From the NCBI GenBank assembly GCA_008711135.1, contig VUAW01000006.1, forward strand, positions 124,001 through 188,000: 64,000 bases of DNA. Reading direction: 5' to 3'. Position numbers and translations under genes: made by a program. This document shows positions 53,605-62,109 of this stretch, one piece after another. Source of the DNA: Rhodobacteraceae bacterium LNNU 3342 (GTDB lineage: Bacteria > Pseudomonadota > Alphaproteobacteria > Rhodobacterales > Rhodobacteraceae). The notes beneath the pieces were generated by a model, which saw nothing but the letters and a program-made list of their open reading frames with translations, was not told where the DNA came from and searched no databases. Numbering within the stretch: the first letter of the stretch is position 1; each line of letters begins with the position of its first letter.

Positions 53605-54324
53605 CTAGATCGGCACCCCGCCAATGCTGGCCCCGCCACAGACGTAAAGCGTCTGCCCAGTGACAAAACCCGCCTCCGGCTCGGCAAAGAACATGAAGGC
53701 CCGGGTGATGTCTTCTGGCGTGCCCAGCCGCCCCACCGGCAGCCGCGATGCAAGATCGGCCTCCGCCTCGCTCCCCTTCGGCACGATGCCCCAGAAGTTG
53801 TCGGTCAGCACCGGCCCCGGCGCCACCACGTTGACCGTGATCCCATGCGGCGCAAGCTCCAGCGCCCAAGTCCGGGCCATGCCGATGATCCCGGCCTTGC
53901 TGGCGGAATAGGCGGTGCGGGTCCTCGCCCCCAACGCCGCCCGCGAGCCATTGAACATCACCCGACCGAACCGCCGCACCTTCATCGCGGGCAAAAAGGC
54001 CTGCAACAACTGCAGCGGCGCGCCAAGGTGAAGCTGCGTCAGCGTCAGCATGTCCTCGACCCCCGCCTCCTCCAGCAGGTTCGGCAGGATGATCCCGGCG
54101 TTGTTCACCAGATGCGTGACCCGGTGCCGCCCAGCAATCTCCGCAGCCGCCGCGGCCACGGCACTAGGATCGGTCAGGTCCGCCTCGACCTCCTCGATTC
54201 CCTCTGCCCCCGACCTGTGACGGGCGACAGACACCACATGCCAGCCCCGCGCCTTCATCGTCCGGGCCAGATCCGCGCCAATCCCCTTGTTCCCGCCGGT
54301 GATCACGGCCGTGAAGTCGCTCAT
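53605..54324 (-). CDS. Short-chain dehydrogenase/reductase
   Basis: The 239-residue classical SDR has cofactor motif TGGNKGIG near residue 10, NNAG (VNNAGII), Ser in NGSRAALG, catalytic Tyr and Lys in YSASK, and a C-terminal TGQTLYVCGG. It likely oxidises or reduces an alcohol/ketone with NAD(P). It is the last gene of the Rieske operon, overlapping the cyclase-family gene by 4 bases. A cis-diol dehydrogenase or a beta-hydroxyacyl-CoA dehydrogenase role fits the context; which one is not decided. Confidence 0.92.
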   Translation of the reverse strand: MSDFTAVITGGNKGIGADLARTMKARGWHVVSVARHRSGAEGIEEVEADLTDPSAVAAAAAEIAGRHRVTHLVNNAGIILPNLLEEAGVEDMLTLTQLHLGAPLQLLQAFLPAMKVRRFGRVMFNGSRAALGARTRTAYSASKAGIIGMARTWALELAPHGITVNVVAPGPVLTDNFWGIVPKGSEAEADLASRLPVGRLGTPEDITRAFMFFAEPEAGFVTGQTLYVCGGASIGGVPI

Positions 54325-55109
54325 TTCCTGCCCCTGTCCCGCTCGACCAGCGCCAGCACCCGTAAGGGGCTGCCCGATCCGTTTTCTATCTTCAAAGGCG
54401 CTGCACAGATGATCGCGCCGGTCGGCGGCAACTGATCCAGGTTGCACATGCATTGCAGCCCATAGCGCCCGGCCCCGTGCAAGATCGCGTGCGCCGGATA
54501 GGGCGGATCAAGATGCCCGCCCTGCCCCGCATCCGTGCCGATCGTCTCGGTCCCGAACCCCCGGATGCCGCGCACATTCACCAGATAGCGCATCGCCTCG
54601 GCCGACGGCCCGGGCGAATGCGCCCCATCCTCGCGCAGGTTCAGATAGGCCGCTCCCTTGCGCCGGGACCAGTCCGTGCGCAGAAACACCCAGGCACCGG
54701 CAGGAACCGGCCCATGCCGTTCCTCCCACGCCTCGATATGCTCGACCCCCAGCAGGGCATCCTCATCCGCCGCCGCCTCGGCCGAGAAGTCGATCACGAC
54801 CACCGGCCCCACGAAAGCCGAAACGGGAATGGAATCCACCGTCCCGTTCGGCACGTCCTTGCCCGTGATCCAGTGGCTCGGCGCGTCGAAATGGGTGCCC
54901 GTATGCTCGTTCATCGTGATCTCATTCCAGCGCCACGCCGGCCCGCGATGGTCATAAGCGCTGACCTCGACCTTCCGGAACGGCGCGCACTGGCCCATTT
55001 CCGGCGGCAGCACCATGACCGGGAAATCCGCGCTCAGCGTGTGGGTCAGGTCCACCACCTGAACCCGCCCTGACGCCAGCGCCTGTGCAAGATCCGACAG
55101 CGTGCTCAT
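54321..55109 (-). CDS. Cyclase-family metal-dependent hydrolase (kynurenine formamidase-like)
   Basis: The 262-residue protein belongs to the cyclase/KynB superfamily. It has VDLTHTLS, the metal-binding motif HTGTHFDAPSHW, and a second His-containing region FGTETIGTDAG. These enzymes hydrolyse amides, lactones or enol esters, and in aromatic pathways can act on ring products. The start MSTLSDLAQ at 55109 overlaps the preceding stop (ATGA); a longer Gly/Arg-rich extension is rejected. It belongs to the Rieske operon, and its step there is unknown. Confidence 0.88.
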   Translation of the reverse strand: MSTLSDLAQALASGRVQVVDLTHTLSADFPVMVLPPEMGQCAPFRKVEVSAYDHRGPAWRWNEITMNEHTGTHFDAPSHWITGKDVPNGTVDSIPVSAFVGPVVVIDFSAEAAADEDALLGVEHIEAWEERHGPVPAGAWVFLRTDWSRRKGAAYLNLREDGAHSPGPSAEAMRYLVNVRGIRGFGTETIGTDAGQGGHLDPPYPAHAILHGAGRYGLQCMCNLDQLPPTGAIICAAPLKIENGSGSPLRVLALVERDRGRK

Positions 55110-56350
55110 GCCGTGGTGCCTCCCAATGCTTCGCGAATGGCCAGCGCCGGGTCCTCGCGCCAGCGGGCGTAAAGATCGCGGGCAACCTCGCCCGCCGTCG
55201 CCTCTTCCCGCCCTTCGACCAAAGCCTTCACCACCGCCTGCGCCAGCGCTTTCGGCGCCAGCTTCGGCTGCGGCAGCTCCTGATGCCATTCGTCATCCAC
55301 CGGCCCCGCATAGATGTTGATGACCCGTACCCCCGACCCCCGCATCTCCCCTCTCAGCGCATGGGACAGCGCCAGCACCGCAGCGCCAGAGGCCGAGGCC
55401 ATCGCATGCGACATCTGCGGCACCAGCGCCCCGATCGGCAGGATGCTGACCCAAGCCACCGCGCTGTTCACCCCGTCCTGCCCGCGCGCCTGCATCGCCC
55501 GGCCAAAGCCCTGCGCCAGCCGGATCATGCCCAATACGCCGTTTTCCAGCTCCTGCCGGGCAAAGACGGTATCCGCCCGTCCCAGAACCCCGCCTGGCCG
55601 GGTGAAACGGGCGTTGTCGATCAGGATCTCCACCTTGCCGCCAATCTCTGCCGCCAGATCCTGCACCGAATCCGCGTCCGTCACGTCCAGCTTCACAAAG
55701 CTGCACGCCCCTAGCGCTACGAACTGGTCCCGCAGTGCAAAGGGCTTCCATATCTCGGACAGGCCCACGAACACATGCGCCGCCCCCGCCTCCAACAGCC
55801 CCCGGGCCAGCGCCAGTGCCTCGGGCGCGCGTCCGTCCACGATCAGGACCCGGCGCAGGCGCGGATCGGTCGAAAGCTCCCTCACCGTCGGATCGTCGCG
55901 CACCTCGGTCCCCTCCTGTTCCGGCAGGGCCAGCAGGATCGCCTGCCCCGCCGCATCGATCCGGGCCGCAACCCGCACCCGGTCGCCCCGCCCCACCGCG
56001 CCATGCAGCCGGGCTATAAGCGAAGGCCCCGCATCCAGCAGCACCGTCGCGATGCGCACCGGCATCAACCCGCGAAAGTAGGTGTCCGGGGTCACCCGAG
56101 TGGTCGTCTCGGCAATCACCGCGCCCGACGGATCGGTATCCCGCCATTCAAGCGCATCCGACAGGCACCCCCGGCACAACTCGCGCGGCGGATACTGCAC
56201 CGCCCCACACTCCCCGCAATGCTGAAGCGCAAAGCGCCCCTCCGCCGCCGCAACCGTCATCGCCGTCGCCGCACGCGACCGCATCCCCGGCGGCGACACC
56301 GGCACCTGCGTCCGCTTCAGCGGGTTCTTCTTGGGCGGAAGCCGGTTCAT
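55106..56350 (-). CDS. Zn-ribbon/OB-fold (DUF35) domain fused to a degenerate SDR domain
   Basis: The 414-residue protein has an N-terminal rubredoxin-like zinc ribbon (Cys45, Cys48, Cys59, Cys62) and OB-fold (to about 150), the DUF35 layout that partners thiolase-like proteins. Residues 165-400 are SDR-like (RVLIVDGRAPEALALA..., NARFTRPGG) but lack the Gly-rich cofactor motif, and the usual Tyr-x-x-x-Lys is replaced by a Met/Ser/Ala/Gly stretch (MASASGAAVL). The SDR half may therefore be non-catalytic. It overlaps the thiolase-like gene by 4 bases, supporting a complex between the two. Confidence 0.82.
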   Translation of the reverse strand: MNRLPPKKNPLKRTQVPVSPPGMRSRAATAMTVAAAEGRFALQHCGECGAVQYPPRELCRGCLSDALEWRDTDPSGAVIAETTTRVTPDTYFRGLMPVRIATVLLDAGPSLIARLHGAVGRGDRVRVAARIDAAGQAILLALPEQEGTEVRDDPTVRELSTDPRLRRVLIVDGRAPEALALARGLLEAGAAHVFVGLSEIWKPFALRDQFVALGACSFVKLDVTDADSVQDLAAEIGGKVEILIDNARFTRPGGVLGRADTVFARQELENGVLGMIRLAQGFGRAMQARGQDGVNSAVAWVSILPIGALVPQMSHAMASASGAAVLALSHALRGEMRGSGVRVINIYAGPVDDEWHQELPQPKLAPKALAQAVVKALVEGREEATAGEVARDLYARWREDPALAIREALGGTTA

Positions 56351-57516
56351 GCCTGCACCCCCTCGATAACCGCCGCCGCCGTGCAGATCCCACGGTCAAA
56401 ATTCACCATCCCGAACCCCGAAACCAGCGCCCGCCTAGCCCCCGGCACCTGCGTAGGCCCGGCCCTGTTCGTCACCTGCCGGATCGCCTCGGTCATGCCA
56501 AGGAACCCGCCCGCAGCACCCGCCTGCCCCCCCGACAACTGCCCGCCCGAGGTATTGTGCGGAAAATCCCCCGTCACCGTCATGTCCCGCGCGGCCATGA
56601 ACCGTGCTCCCTCGCCCTTGGCGCAGAAGCCCAGATCCTCGACCTGCATGGCGCAGATGACCGGATAGTCGTCATAGGTCTGCACCAGGTCCACGTCCCC
56701 CGGCCCGATCCCCGCCCCATCCCACAGCCGCCCCGCGTTCTCCGCCCAGCCACCCCGGTACTGCACGGAGTCTTCGGGAAAAGCATTGTGCCGCTCCACC
56801 GCCGACAGGATCCGCGCGAACGGCAGGTTCAGCGACCGCGCCCGGTCTTCGGTCATCACCAGAAAGGCCTCGCCCCCCGCGCAGGGCATCACGCAATCGA
56901 ACAGGCCCAGCGGGTCGGAAATCATCCGCGCGTTCAGGTAATCCTCCAGCGTCAGCCGGCCCCGCATCAGCGCCTGCGGATTGCGCCGCGCGTTGTCCCG
57001 CTGCGCCACGGCGATCCGGCCGAAATCCTCGCGGGCCGCGCCGTACTTCTGCATGTAATGGTCAGTCAGCAGCGCAAAGACCGCGTTCGGCCCACCCGCG
57101 CCATAGGGATAGCTCGCATCCATCGCGAACCGGCTGAAGCTCTGCAAAAGCCTGCGGAAACTGTCGATCCCGTTCGCGTCGCCCGCAGTGCAGGCTACCA
57201 CCTCAGCCTCCCCCGCCTGAACCGCCCGCGCCGCCCGCCGCAGGGCCACAGCCCCGCAGGCTCCGCCCACCGTCACCGTATCAAGGTAGTTCAGCGTCAG
57301 CCCTAGATGATCCGTCAGCCCCGGCGCCGTATCCGGGAACAGCGTGAAGGACGACACCGTCAGCCCGTCCACATCCCGTGGCCCCAGCCCCGCCGCCGCC
57401 AGTGCCCCGCGCAGCGCCGCCCCGATCCAGTACTGCGCCGGCCGGGGCGAAAACCGCACATAAGGCACCGTGAAAGGGGCCGTCACCACGACTCCCTCAT
57501 AGGGTGCGGTCCTCAT
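56347..57516 (-). CDS. Thiolase-family protein (SCP2-thiolase-like; possible acyl-CoA thiolase or aldolase)
   Basis: The 389-residue thiolase-fold protein has Cys in VGGACGAVAL at the position of the acyl-accepting Cys, HNTSGGQLSGGQAGAAGG in the His region, and GFGMVNFDRG at the end where classical thiolases have CxG. The last Cys is missing, as in SCP2-like thiolases and in the Ltp2-type aldolases that work with DUF35 proteins in steroid side-chain cleavage. The adjoining DUF35-SDR gene makes a complex likely. The role could be side-chain C-C cleavage of a CoA thioester made by the ligase encoded upstream. Confidence 0.85.
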   Translation of the reverse strand: MRTAPYEGVVVTAPFTVPYVRFSPRPAQYWIGAALRGALAAAGLGPRDVDGLTVSSFTLFPDTAPGLTDHLGLTLNYLDTVTVGGACGAVALRRAARAVQAGEAEVVACTAGDANGIDSFRRLLQSFSRFAMDASYPYGAGGPNAVFALLTDHYMQKYGAAREDFGRIAVAQRDNARRNPQALMRGRLTLEDYLNARMISDPLGLFDCVMPCAGGEAFLVMTEDRARSLNLPFARILSAVERHNAFPEDSVQYRGGWAENAGRLWDGAGIGPGDVDLVQTYDDYPVICAMQVEDLGFCAKGEGARFMAARDMTVTGDFPHNTSGGQLSGGQAGAAGGFLGMTEAIRQVTNRAGPTQVPGARRALVSGFGMVNFDRGICTAAAVIEGVQA

Positions 57517-59102
57517 GCCTGCCTCTTCTTCAGGTGCCGCAGGTCATGGGTTCCCGGCTGCCCCACCAGCTCCGCCGCCCGCGCCTTCAACTCCGCCCGC
57601 TGCAGCTTGTTGGTCGCGGTCAGGGGCAGCGCCTCGGCAAAGGCGATGTAGCCGGGGATCTTGTAATAGGCCATCTGTCCCAGCGCCCATCGCGCCACCC
57701 CCTCCGGGTCCTCGCTCTCCTTTGGCACGATCAGCGCGAACACCTCATCCCCGCGCAGCGCATCCGGCACCGCCGCAACCCCCACCGCCGCGACCGCGGG
57801 ATGCCGGGCCAGGATCGACTCCACCTCCACCGCCGCGATATTCTCGCCGGACCGCCGGATGACGTTCTTCTTGCGATCCACGAAATGGATCTGCCCGTCA
57901 GCGGCCCGGCGCACGATGTCGCCGGTATGGAACCAGCCACCCTCCCACGCCTCTGCCGTGGCCTTCGGATCGTTCAGGTACTCGCGGAAGAACCCCAGCC
58001 GCGGGTCATCCCCCGCCGCCCGGACCAGCAGCTCGCCCTGATCCCCGTCCGCGCCCGCATCGGAAACGATCCGGATCTCCATCCCCGGCCCCGGCTGGCC
58101 GAGCGCGCTCTCCCCCACCCGCCGCGGCAACTGGCTGGCCGCGATCACGCCGCCCGCGCCGGTTTCGGTCATGGCCCAGGCCTCCACCAGCGGAAAGCCG
58201 AACCGTTCCTCGAACGCCCCGTGCAGCTTGGGGTCCACCCCCGCGCCAAAGCCAAAGCGCACGGAATGCGCCCGCTCCACCTCGGTCCCCGGCATCCCCA
58301 TCAGGATCGAGGGCATGACGCCGAGGTAATGCAGGCAGGTCGCGCCGCTTTCCGCCACATCTTGCCACCAGCTTTTCGGATGAAACCGGTCCAGCGCGAT
58401 CAGGCAGCCGCCCACCGCGATCATCGCCATGAAGGAATAGGCCATCGCGTTCATGTGGAAGATCGGCAGCGGCGTCAGCATCCGCTCACCTTCCACTGTC
58501 AGCGCACAAAGCCCGCCCTCATCCGCATACCACTGCCCCGCCCGCAGGAAATACTCGTTGGTCAGCACGCAGCCCTTCGGCCTTCCCGTACTGCCCGAGG
58601 TGAACAGCACCGCCGCCTCATGCCCCCGCCCCGGCGGGTCGTCAAAGACCGCCGCGCCAGTCAGCACCCCAAAGCCTTCCCCGGGCGCATGAACGGGCAC
58701 ATCCGGCATCGCCGCCCGCAAATCCCCATGCCGCGAAGGGATCGCCACCGCCAGCGCCGGCTTCGTCACCTGCGCCATATGCGCCAGCTCCGCCGCCCGC
58801 AGATCCGGGTTCACTGGCACCACCGACATCCCCAACCCGTTCGCCGCCAGCCAGTGCAGGAAGAACTCCGGCCGGTTTTCCAGCAACAGCATGATCCGCA
58901 TGCCGCGCCCCGCCCCCGCCGCCCGCAGCCCCTCGCGGATCTCACTCACCCGCGCCGCCGCGTCGGCATAGGTCAACTCCCCCGCCGCGATCCCGTAGAA
59001 CCGCGCCGTTCCCGGCAGCACCGACAGGAACGACCGCCCTGGCCAGCGTTCAGCCGCCCGCGCAAAGGCCTCGGCGACACTCTCCGTCTGCATCACGCTC
59101 AT
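57513..59102 (-). CDS. Acyl-CoA synthetase / AMP-dependent ligase
   Basis: The 529-residue adenylating enzyme has the AMP-binding motif LFTSGSTGRPKG, the second motif WAMTETGAGG, GGWFHTGDI, and the C-terminal hinge DRKKNVIRRSGENIAAVEVE; a Lys in NKLQRAEL is the usual C-domain catalytic Lys. It activates a carboxylate to a CoA thioester. It overlaps the Rieske beta-subunit gene (ATGA) and the thiolase-like gene, so it probably activates the imported or oxygenated acid in this pathway. Confidence 0.92.
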   Translation of the reverse strand: MSVMQTESVAEAFARAAERWPGRSFLSVLPGTARFYGIAAGELTYADAAARVSEIREGLRAAGAGRGMRIMLLLENRPEFFLHWLAANGLGMSVVPVNPDLRAAELAHMAQVTKPALAVAIPSRHGDLRAAMPDVPVHAPGEGFGVLTGAAVFDDPPGRGHEAAVLFTSGSTGRPKGCVLTNEYFLRAGQWYADEGGLCALTVEGERMLTPLPIFHMNAMAYSFMAMIAVGGCLIALDRFHPKSWWQDVAESGATCLHYLGVMPSILMGMPGTEVERAHSVRFGFGAGVDPKLHGAFEERFGFPLVEAWAMTETGAGGVIAASQLPRRVGESALGQPGPGMEIRIVSDAGADGDQGELLVRAAGDDPRLGFFREYLNDPKATAEAWEGGWFHTGDIVRRAADGQIHFVDRKKNVIRRSGENIAAVEVESILARHPAVAAVGVAAVPDALRGDEVFALIVPKESEDPEGVARWALGQMAYYKIPGYIAFAEALPLTATNKLQRAELKARAAELVGQPGTHDLRHLKKRQA

Positions 59103-59566
59103 GGCAGCAACTGGATATTTCCGAAGGCCGCATCGCAATTCAGGATATCCACCCGCTTGCCCGCGATCCTGATCTGCCCGTCCACGACCTTCAAGTCATG
59201 CCGGATCGTCAGCGCCAGCAGCATCTGCTCGTCCAGCCGCGTTTCAACGTAATGGCACTGCGTCACGATCTTCGCCCCATCCTCGCGCAATTCCTCCACC
59301 CGCGGGCGGTTCAGCACGTGGTGACAGCGGCTCTTGGGCTTTTGGCTGAAGGTCCGCGCGCCCTGCAACCGCTCCACCCGCAGCCGCAGCATGAAGTTGT
59401 CCTCGTACAGCAAAGACGTCTCGTTGATTGGGTCCTGCTGGTTCCAGTTCAGCGGCATCCAGTAGACGGCGTCCGGCTCCCACAGCTCGATCCATTCGGC
59501 GAACCGCCCCTGGTCCAACATCCAAGCCTCGTCATAGACAAAGTCGATGAACCGCTCCGCGCTCAT
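59099..59566 (-). CDS. Ring-hydroxylating oxygenase beta subunit
   Basis: The 155-residue protein has the NTF2/SnoaL-like fold of dioxygenase beta subunits: FVYDEAWMLDQGRFAEWIELWEPDAVYWMP at the start (pattern E-A-x-x-L-D-x-x-x-F-x-x-W), YEDNFMLRLRVERL, and HHVLNRPRV. It overlaps both the alpha-subunit gene and the ligase gene by 4 bases. It is structural in the a3b3 oxygenase. Confidence 0.93.
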   Translation of the reverse strand: MSAERFIDFVYDEAWMLDQGRFAEWIELWEPDAVYWMPLNWNQQDPINETSLLYEDNFMLRLRVERLQGARTFSQKPKSRCHHVLNRPRVEELREDGAKIVTQCHYVETRLDEQMLLALTIRHDLKVVDGQIRIAGKRVDILNCDAAFGNIQLLP

Positions 59567-60882
59567 GCCGCACCCCCGATCATGAAGCGTTTCCAGGCGT
59601 CGAACTGGTTGCGCATCTGCCGCTCGGTCGTGCCGTTCAGCACGGCCTCCTCGGAAAAATCCTCGCCCTCTTCATACAGCCGCTGGATGTTCACCCACTC
59701 CAGCCCGTCTGCCATCAGCCCTTCCTGCGCCCGCTCGTACATCTCAAGGTCATCATGCCCCACCATGGATGTCGGCGCGTTGATCATCCGGTTGTACATG
59801 GCCGTCCGCGCGACCAGTTCGTCCGGCGCCCCCTCCAGCCGGAAGATCCAGCTTTCCACCAGCGTCTTGTCCGGGCCCAACGGGATGAAGTTCCGCAACT
59901 GCTGGATCGGCCCCTTGATCATGATGTTCGGGAAATAGACGGTGTTGTGCCGGTTCTCGCCCAAGATCGCCTGCGCCCGCTCCTCGCCATAAGCCTCCAC
60001 CATCGCGTCGTAATACCCCGGCACGGCGGAATAATCCGAATGGATCGAATGATGCACGCCCGTATGCCCATGCCCGTTCGGCCAGGTCCGGATGCCCATG
60101 TTCTCAAAGAATTCATAGGGCGACATGAAGGGCGCGATGATCTCCATCGCCGGGGGCTTGGGCGCGTCGGCAGGCTTCTCCATCGTCTCCCAGATCTTCA
60201 CCGCCGTGCCCGCGCTCGATTCATGCGCGACCATCGGGTGGCAGGTGTCGGTCTGGTTCTCGACCAGCATCTTCCAGTTGCACCGGTGCATGTAGCGCAG
60301 CGGCGCCCCCACCACCGTCAGCCTGCCCACCGGCGACCGGTCCACCATGTTGTCCAGCGAACTCAGCGCCTCGCCAAAGAACTCCTCGAACCCGATGCCG
60401 TCCTTGGCCAGCCGCGCAAAGATGAACCCGCGATAGTTGTGCCAGGCCCCCACCGGCGCCAGCCCCTTGGCGGCCTCGGTCCCCTCCAGCCCCGTCCCCT
60501 CGTACCCCTTCTTCAGCGGGATCGCCAACAGACAGCCATCCGTCTTGAACGACCACGCGTGATAGGGGCAGCGAAAGAACTTGCCAGTGTTCCCCGCCTT
60601 GTCGATGACGATCTTGGTGCCCTTGTGCGGACAGCGGTTGTACAGAACCTTGATCTCGCCATCCGTATGCCGCACCTGCAACAGCGGCTGATCACCGATC
60701 TGCGCGGTGATATAGTCGCCGGGCTTCGCCGTCTGGCTTTCGTGACCGACATAGACCCAGCAGTTCGGAAACAGGTGCTTCATCTCCAGCCGGAAGATTT
60801 CGGCGCTGGTATAAACGTCGCGGTGAACCTGCTCGGGCCGGATCACGCGGTTGACGGTATCGCGAAGGGTCTGTTCTTCCAT
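59563..60882 (-). CDS. Rieske ring-hydroxylating oxygenase alpha subunit
   Basis: The 439-residue catalytic subunit has a Rieske [2Fe-2S] site (Cys84-x-His86 and Cys105-x2-His108) and a mononuclear iron domain with ENQTDTCHPMVAHESS, where the His of DTCHP and a second His are the usual ligands and the bridging Asp is present. It hydroxylates an aromatic (often carboxylated) ring with O2 and electrons from the reductase encoded upstream. The Cys before the first iron His, where Tyr or Phe is common, is unusual. It sits between the reductase and beta-subunit genes. Confidence 0.94.
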   Translation of the reverse strand: MEEQTLRDTVNRVIRPEQVHRDVYTSAEIFRLEMKHLFPNCWVYVGHESQTAKPGDYITAQIGDQPLLQVRHTDGEIKVLYNRCPHKGTKIVIDKAGNTGKFFRCPYHAWSFKTDGCLLAIPLKKGYEGTGLEGTEAAKGLAPVGAWHNYRGFIFARLAKDGIGFEEFFGEALSSLDNMVDRSPVGRLTVVGAPLRYMHRCNWKMLVENQTDTCHPMVAHESSAGTAVKIWETMEKPADAPKPPAMEIIAPFMSPYEFFENMGIRTWPNGHGHTGVHHSIHSDYSAVPGYYDAMVEAYGEERAQAILGENRHNTVYFPNIMIKGPIQQLRNFIPLGPDKTLVESWIFRLEGAPDELVARTAMYNRMINAPTSMVGHDDLEMYERAQEGLMADGLEWVNIQRLYEEGEDFSEEAVLNGTTERQMRNQFDAWKRFMIGGAA

Positions 60883-60909
60883 TTGCTTCTCCCGGATGCT
60901 TCCGCGGCC

Positions 60910-61884
60910 TCAAAGGTCCAGCTTGAGCCGCGGCGACTTCGCCCGGCTGACACAGATCTGCATGACATTCCCCGCCGCGCGCTCTGCCTCCGACAGCACC
61001 ACGTCCCGGTGATCGGGCACGCCTTCCAGCACCGTCGTCTGGCAGATGCCGCAGTCCCCACGTTGGCAGTCATAGATCATCTCGATGCCGTTCTCCTCCA
61101 GCACCTCCACGATCGTCCGCTTGGGCGGGATCACGAAGACCTGCCCGGTCGAGGCGACCTCCACCTCGAACGGCGCATCCCCCGCCTGCGGAACCGGGGC
61201 GTCGAACAGCTCCATGTGGACCTGCGCGTGCGGGATCCCGGCCGCCTCTGCCGCCTCCCGGACCGCCTCGATCATCGGCCGCGGCCCGCAGACATAGACA
61301 TGCGTGTCCGGCGCCACATCGCGCACCAGCGCCGCCACCGGAAGCGGCCCGCCCGCGACGTCGTCATGGTGCAGCGTCACCCGATCCCCATGCCGCCCCA
61401 TCAGCACGTTGCCATAGGCCGCAGCCGCCGCAGTCCGTGCGGCATAATGCAGCCGCCACTCCCGCCCCGACTGCGCCAGCGCGGTCGCCATGGAAATCAG
61501 CGGCGTCACCCCGATCCCCCCAGCCATCAGCAATACCGGCGACGCCCCCGCGTCCAGCGCGAAATCATTCTGCGGCCCGCACACGGAAACCCGGTCCCCC
61601 ACGCGCAGCCCATGCATCCACTTCGACCCGCCCGCCCCTGCCGGATCAAGCCGCACCGCCAGCACGTATTCCGACGGGCTGCCACACCGCCCGTCGAGGT
61701 CGATCAGCGAATAGGCATTCGCCCCACCCCCCGGCACCGCCACCCGGACATGCGCTCCGGCGCTGAACGGCGGCAACGCCCCGCCATCGACCGCGCAAAG
61801 CACCACCTCGCGGATCTCCGCGCCGGGGTCGCCAATCCGGGCGACGATCAGGTCAAGCTCTTGCGCGTCAGGGTGCGGTTCCAT
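60910..61884 (-). CDS. Phthalate-dioxygenase-reductase-type flavin/ferredoxin reductase
   Basis: The 324-residue protein has an N-terminal flavin domain (about 1-100; NAYSLIDLD), an NADH-binding domain (about 105-225; LLMAGGIGVTPLISMA, YVCGPRPMIEAV) and a C-terminal [2Fe-2S] ferredoxin (CQRGDCGICQT with the last Cys in MQICVSRAK). This order defines the PDR/VanB class. It feeds electrons to the Rieske oxygenase encoded 27 bases downstream. It is the first gene of the operon. Confidence 0.93.
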   Translation of the reverse strand: MEPHPDAQELDLIVARIGDPGAEIREVVLCAVDGGALPPFSAGAHVRVAVPGGGANAYSLIDLDGRCGSPSEYVLAVRLDPAGAGGSKWMHGLRVGDRVSVCGPQNDFALDAGASPVLLMAGGIGVTPLISMATALAQSGREWRLHYAARTAAAAAYGNVLMGRHGDRVTLHHDDVAGGPLPVAALVRDVAPDTHVYVCGPRPMIEAVREAAEAAGIPHAQVHMELFDAPVPQAGDAPFEVEVASTGQVFVIPPKRTIVEVLEENGIEMIYDCQRGDCGICQTTVLEGVPDHRDVVLSEAERAAGNVMQICVSRAKSPRLKLDL

Positions 61885-61954
61885 GCTACGATCCGATGTT
61901 GGGGCAAATTCAGCGGCGCAGGCAGCGCAATCGCTGGGCCGCCCTGCTCCCGAA

Positions 61955-62013
61955 AGTATGAAATATCATGTTTTATGCTGTCAAGCTTCGAACTTCAAAA
62001 CATGACATTTCAT
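61955..62013. promoter_or_regulatory. Divergent promoter region with a 17-bp inverted repeat
   Basis: ATGAAATATCATGTTTT (61958-61974) is inverted at 61997-62013 with one mismatch. On the minus strand a perfect TTGACA (61979-61984) and CATACT (61955-61960) spaced 18 bp form the likely Rieske operon promoter, and the left arm lies between the boxes. The right arm lies upstream of the TRAP gene. No regulator gene is adjacent. Confidence 0.6.
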
Positions 62014-62109
62014 ATTTTTCTTGATCGGCGCGGCATTTCGGTGAAAGCCTCGTGGAAAAAGAACACCGCGAATCAAACGCGAATCAACCATCCAACAGGG
62101 ATCTGGAAC

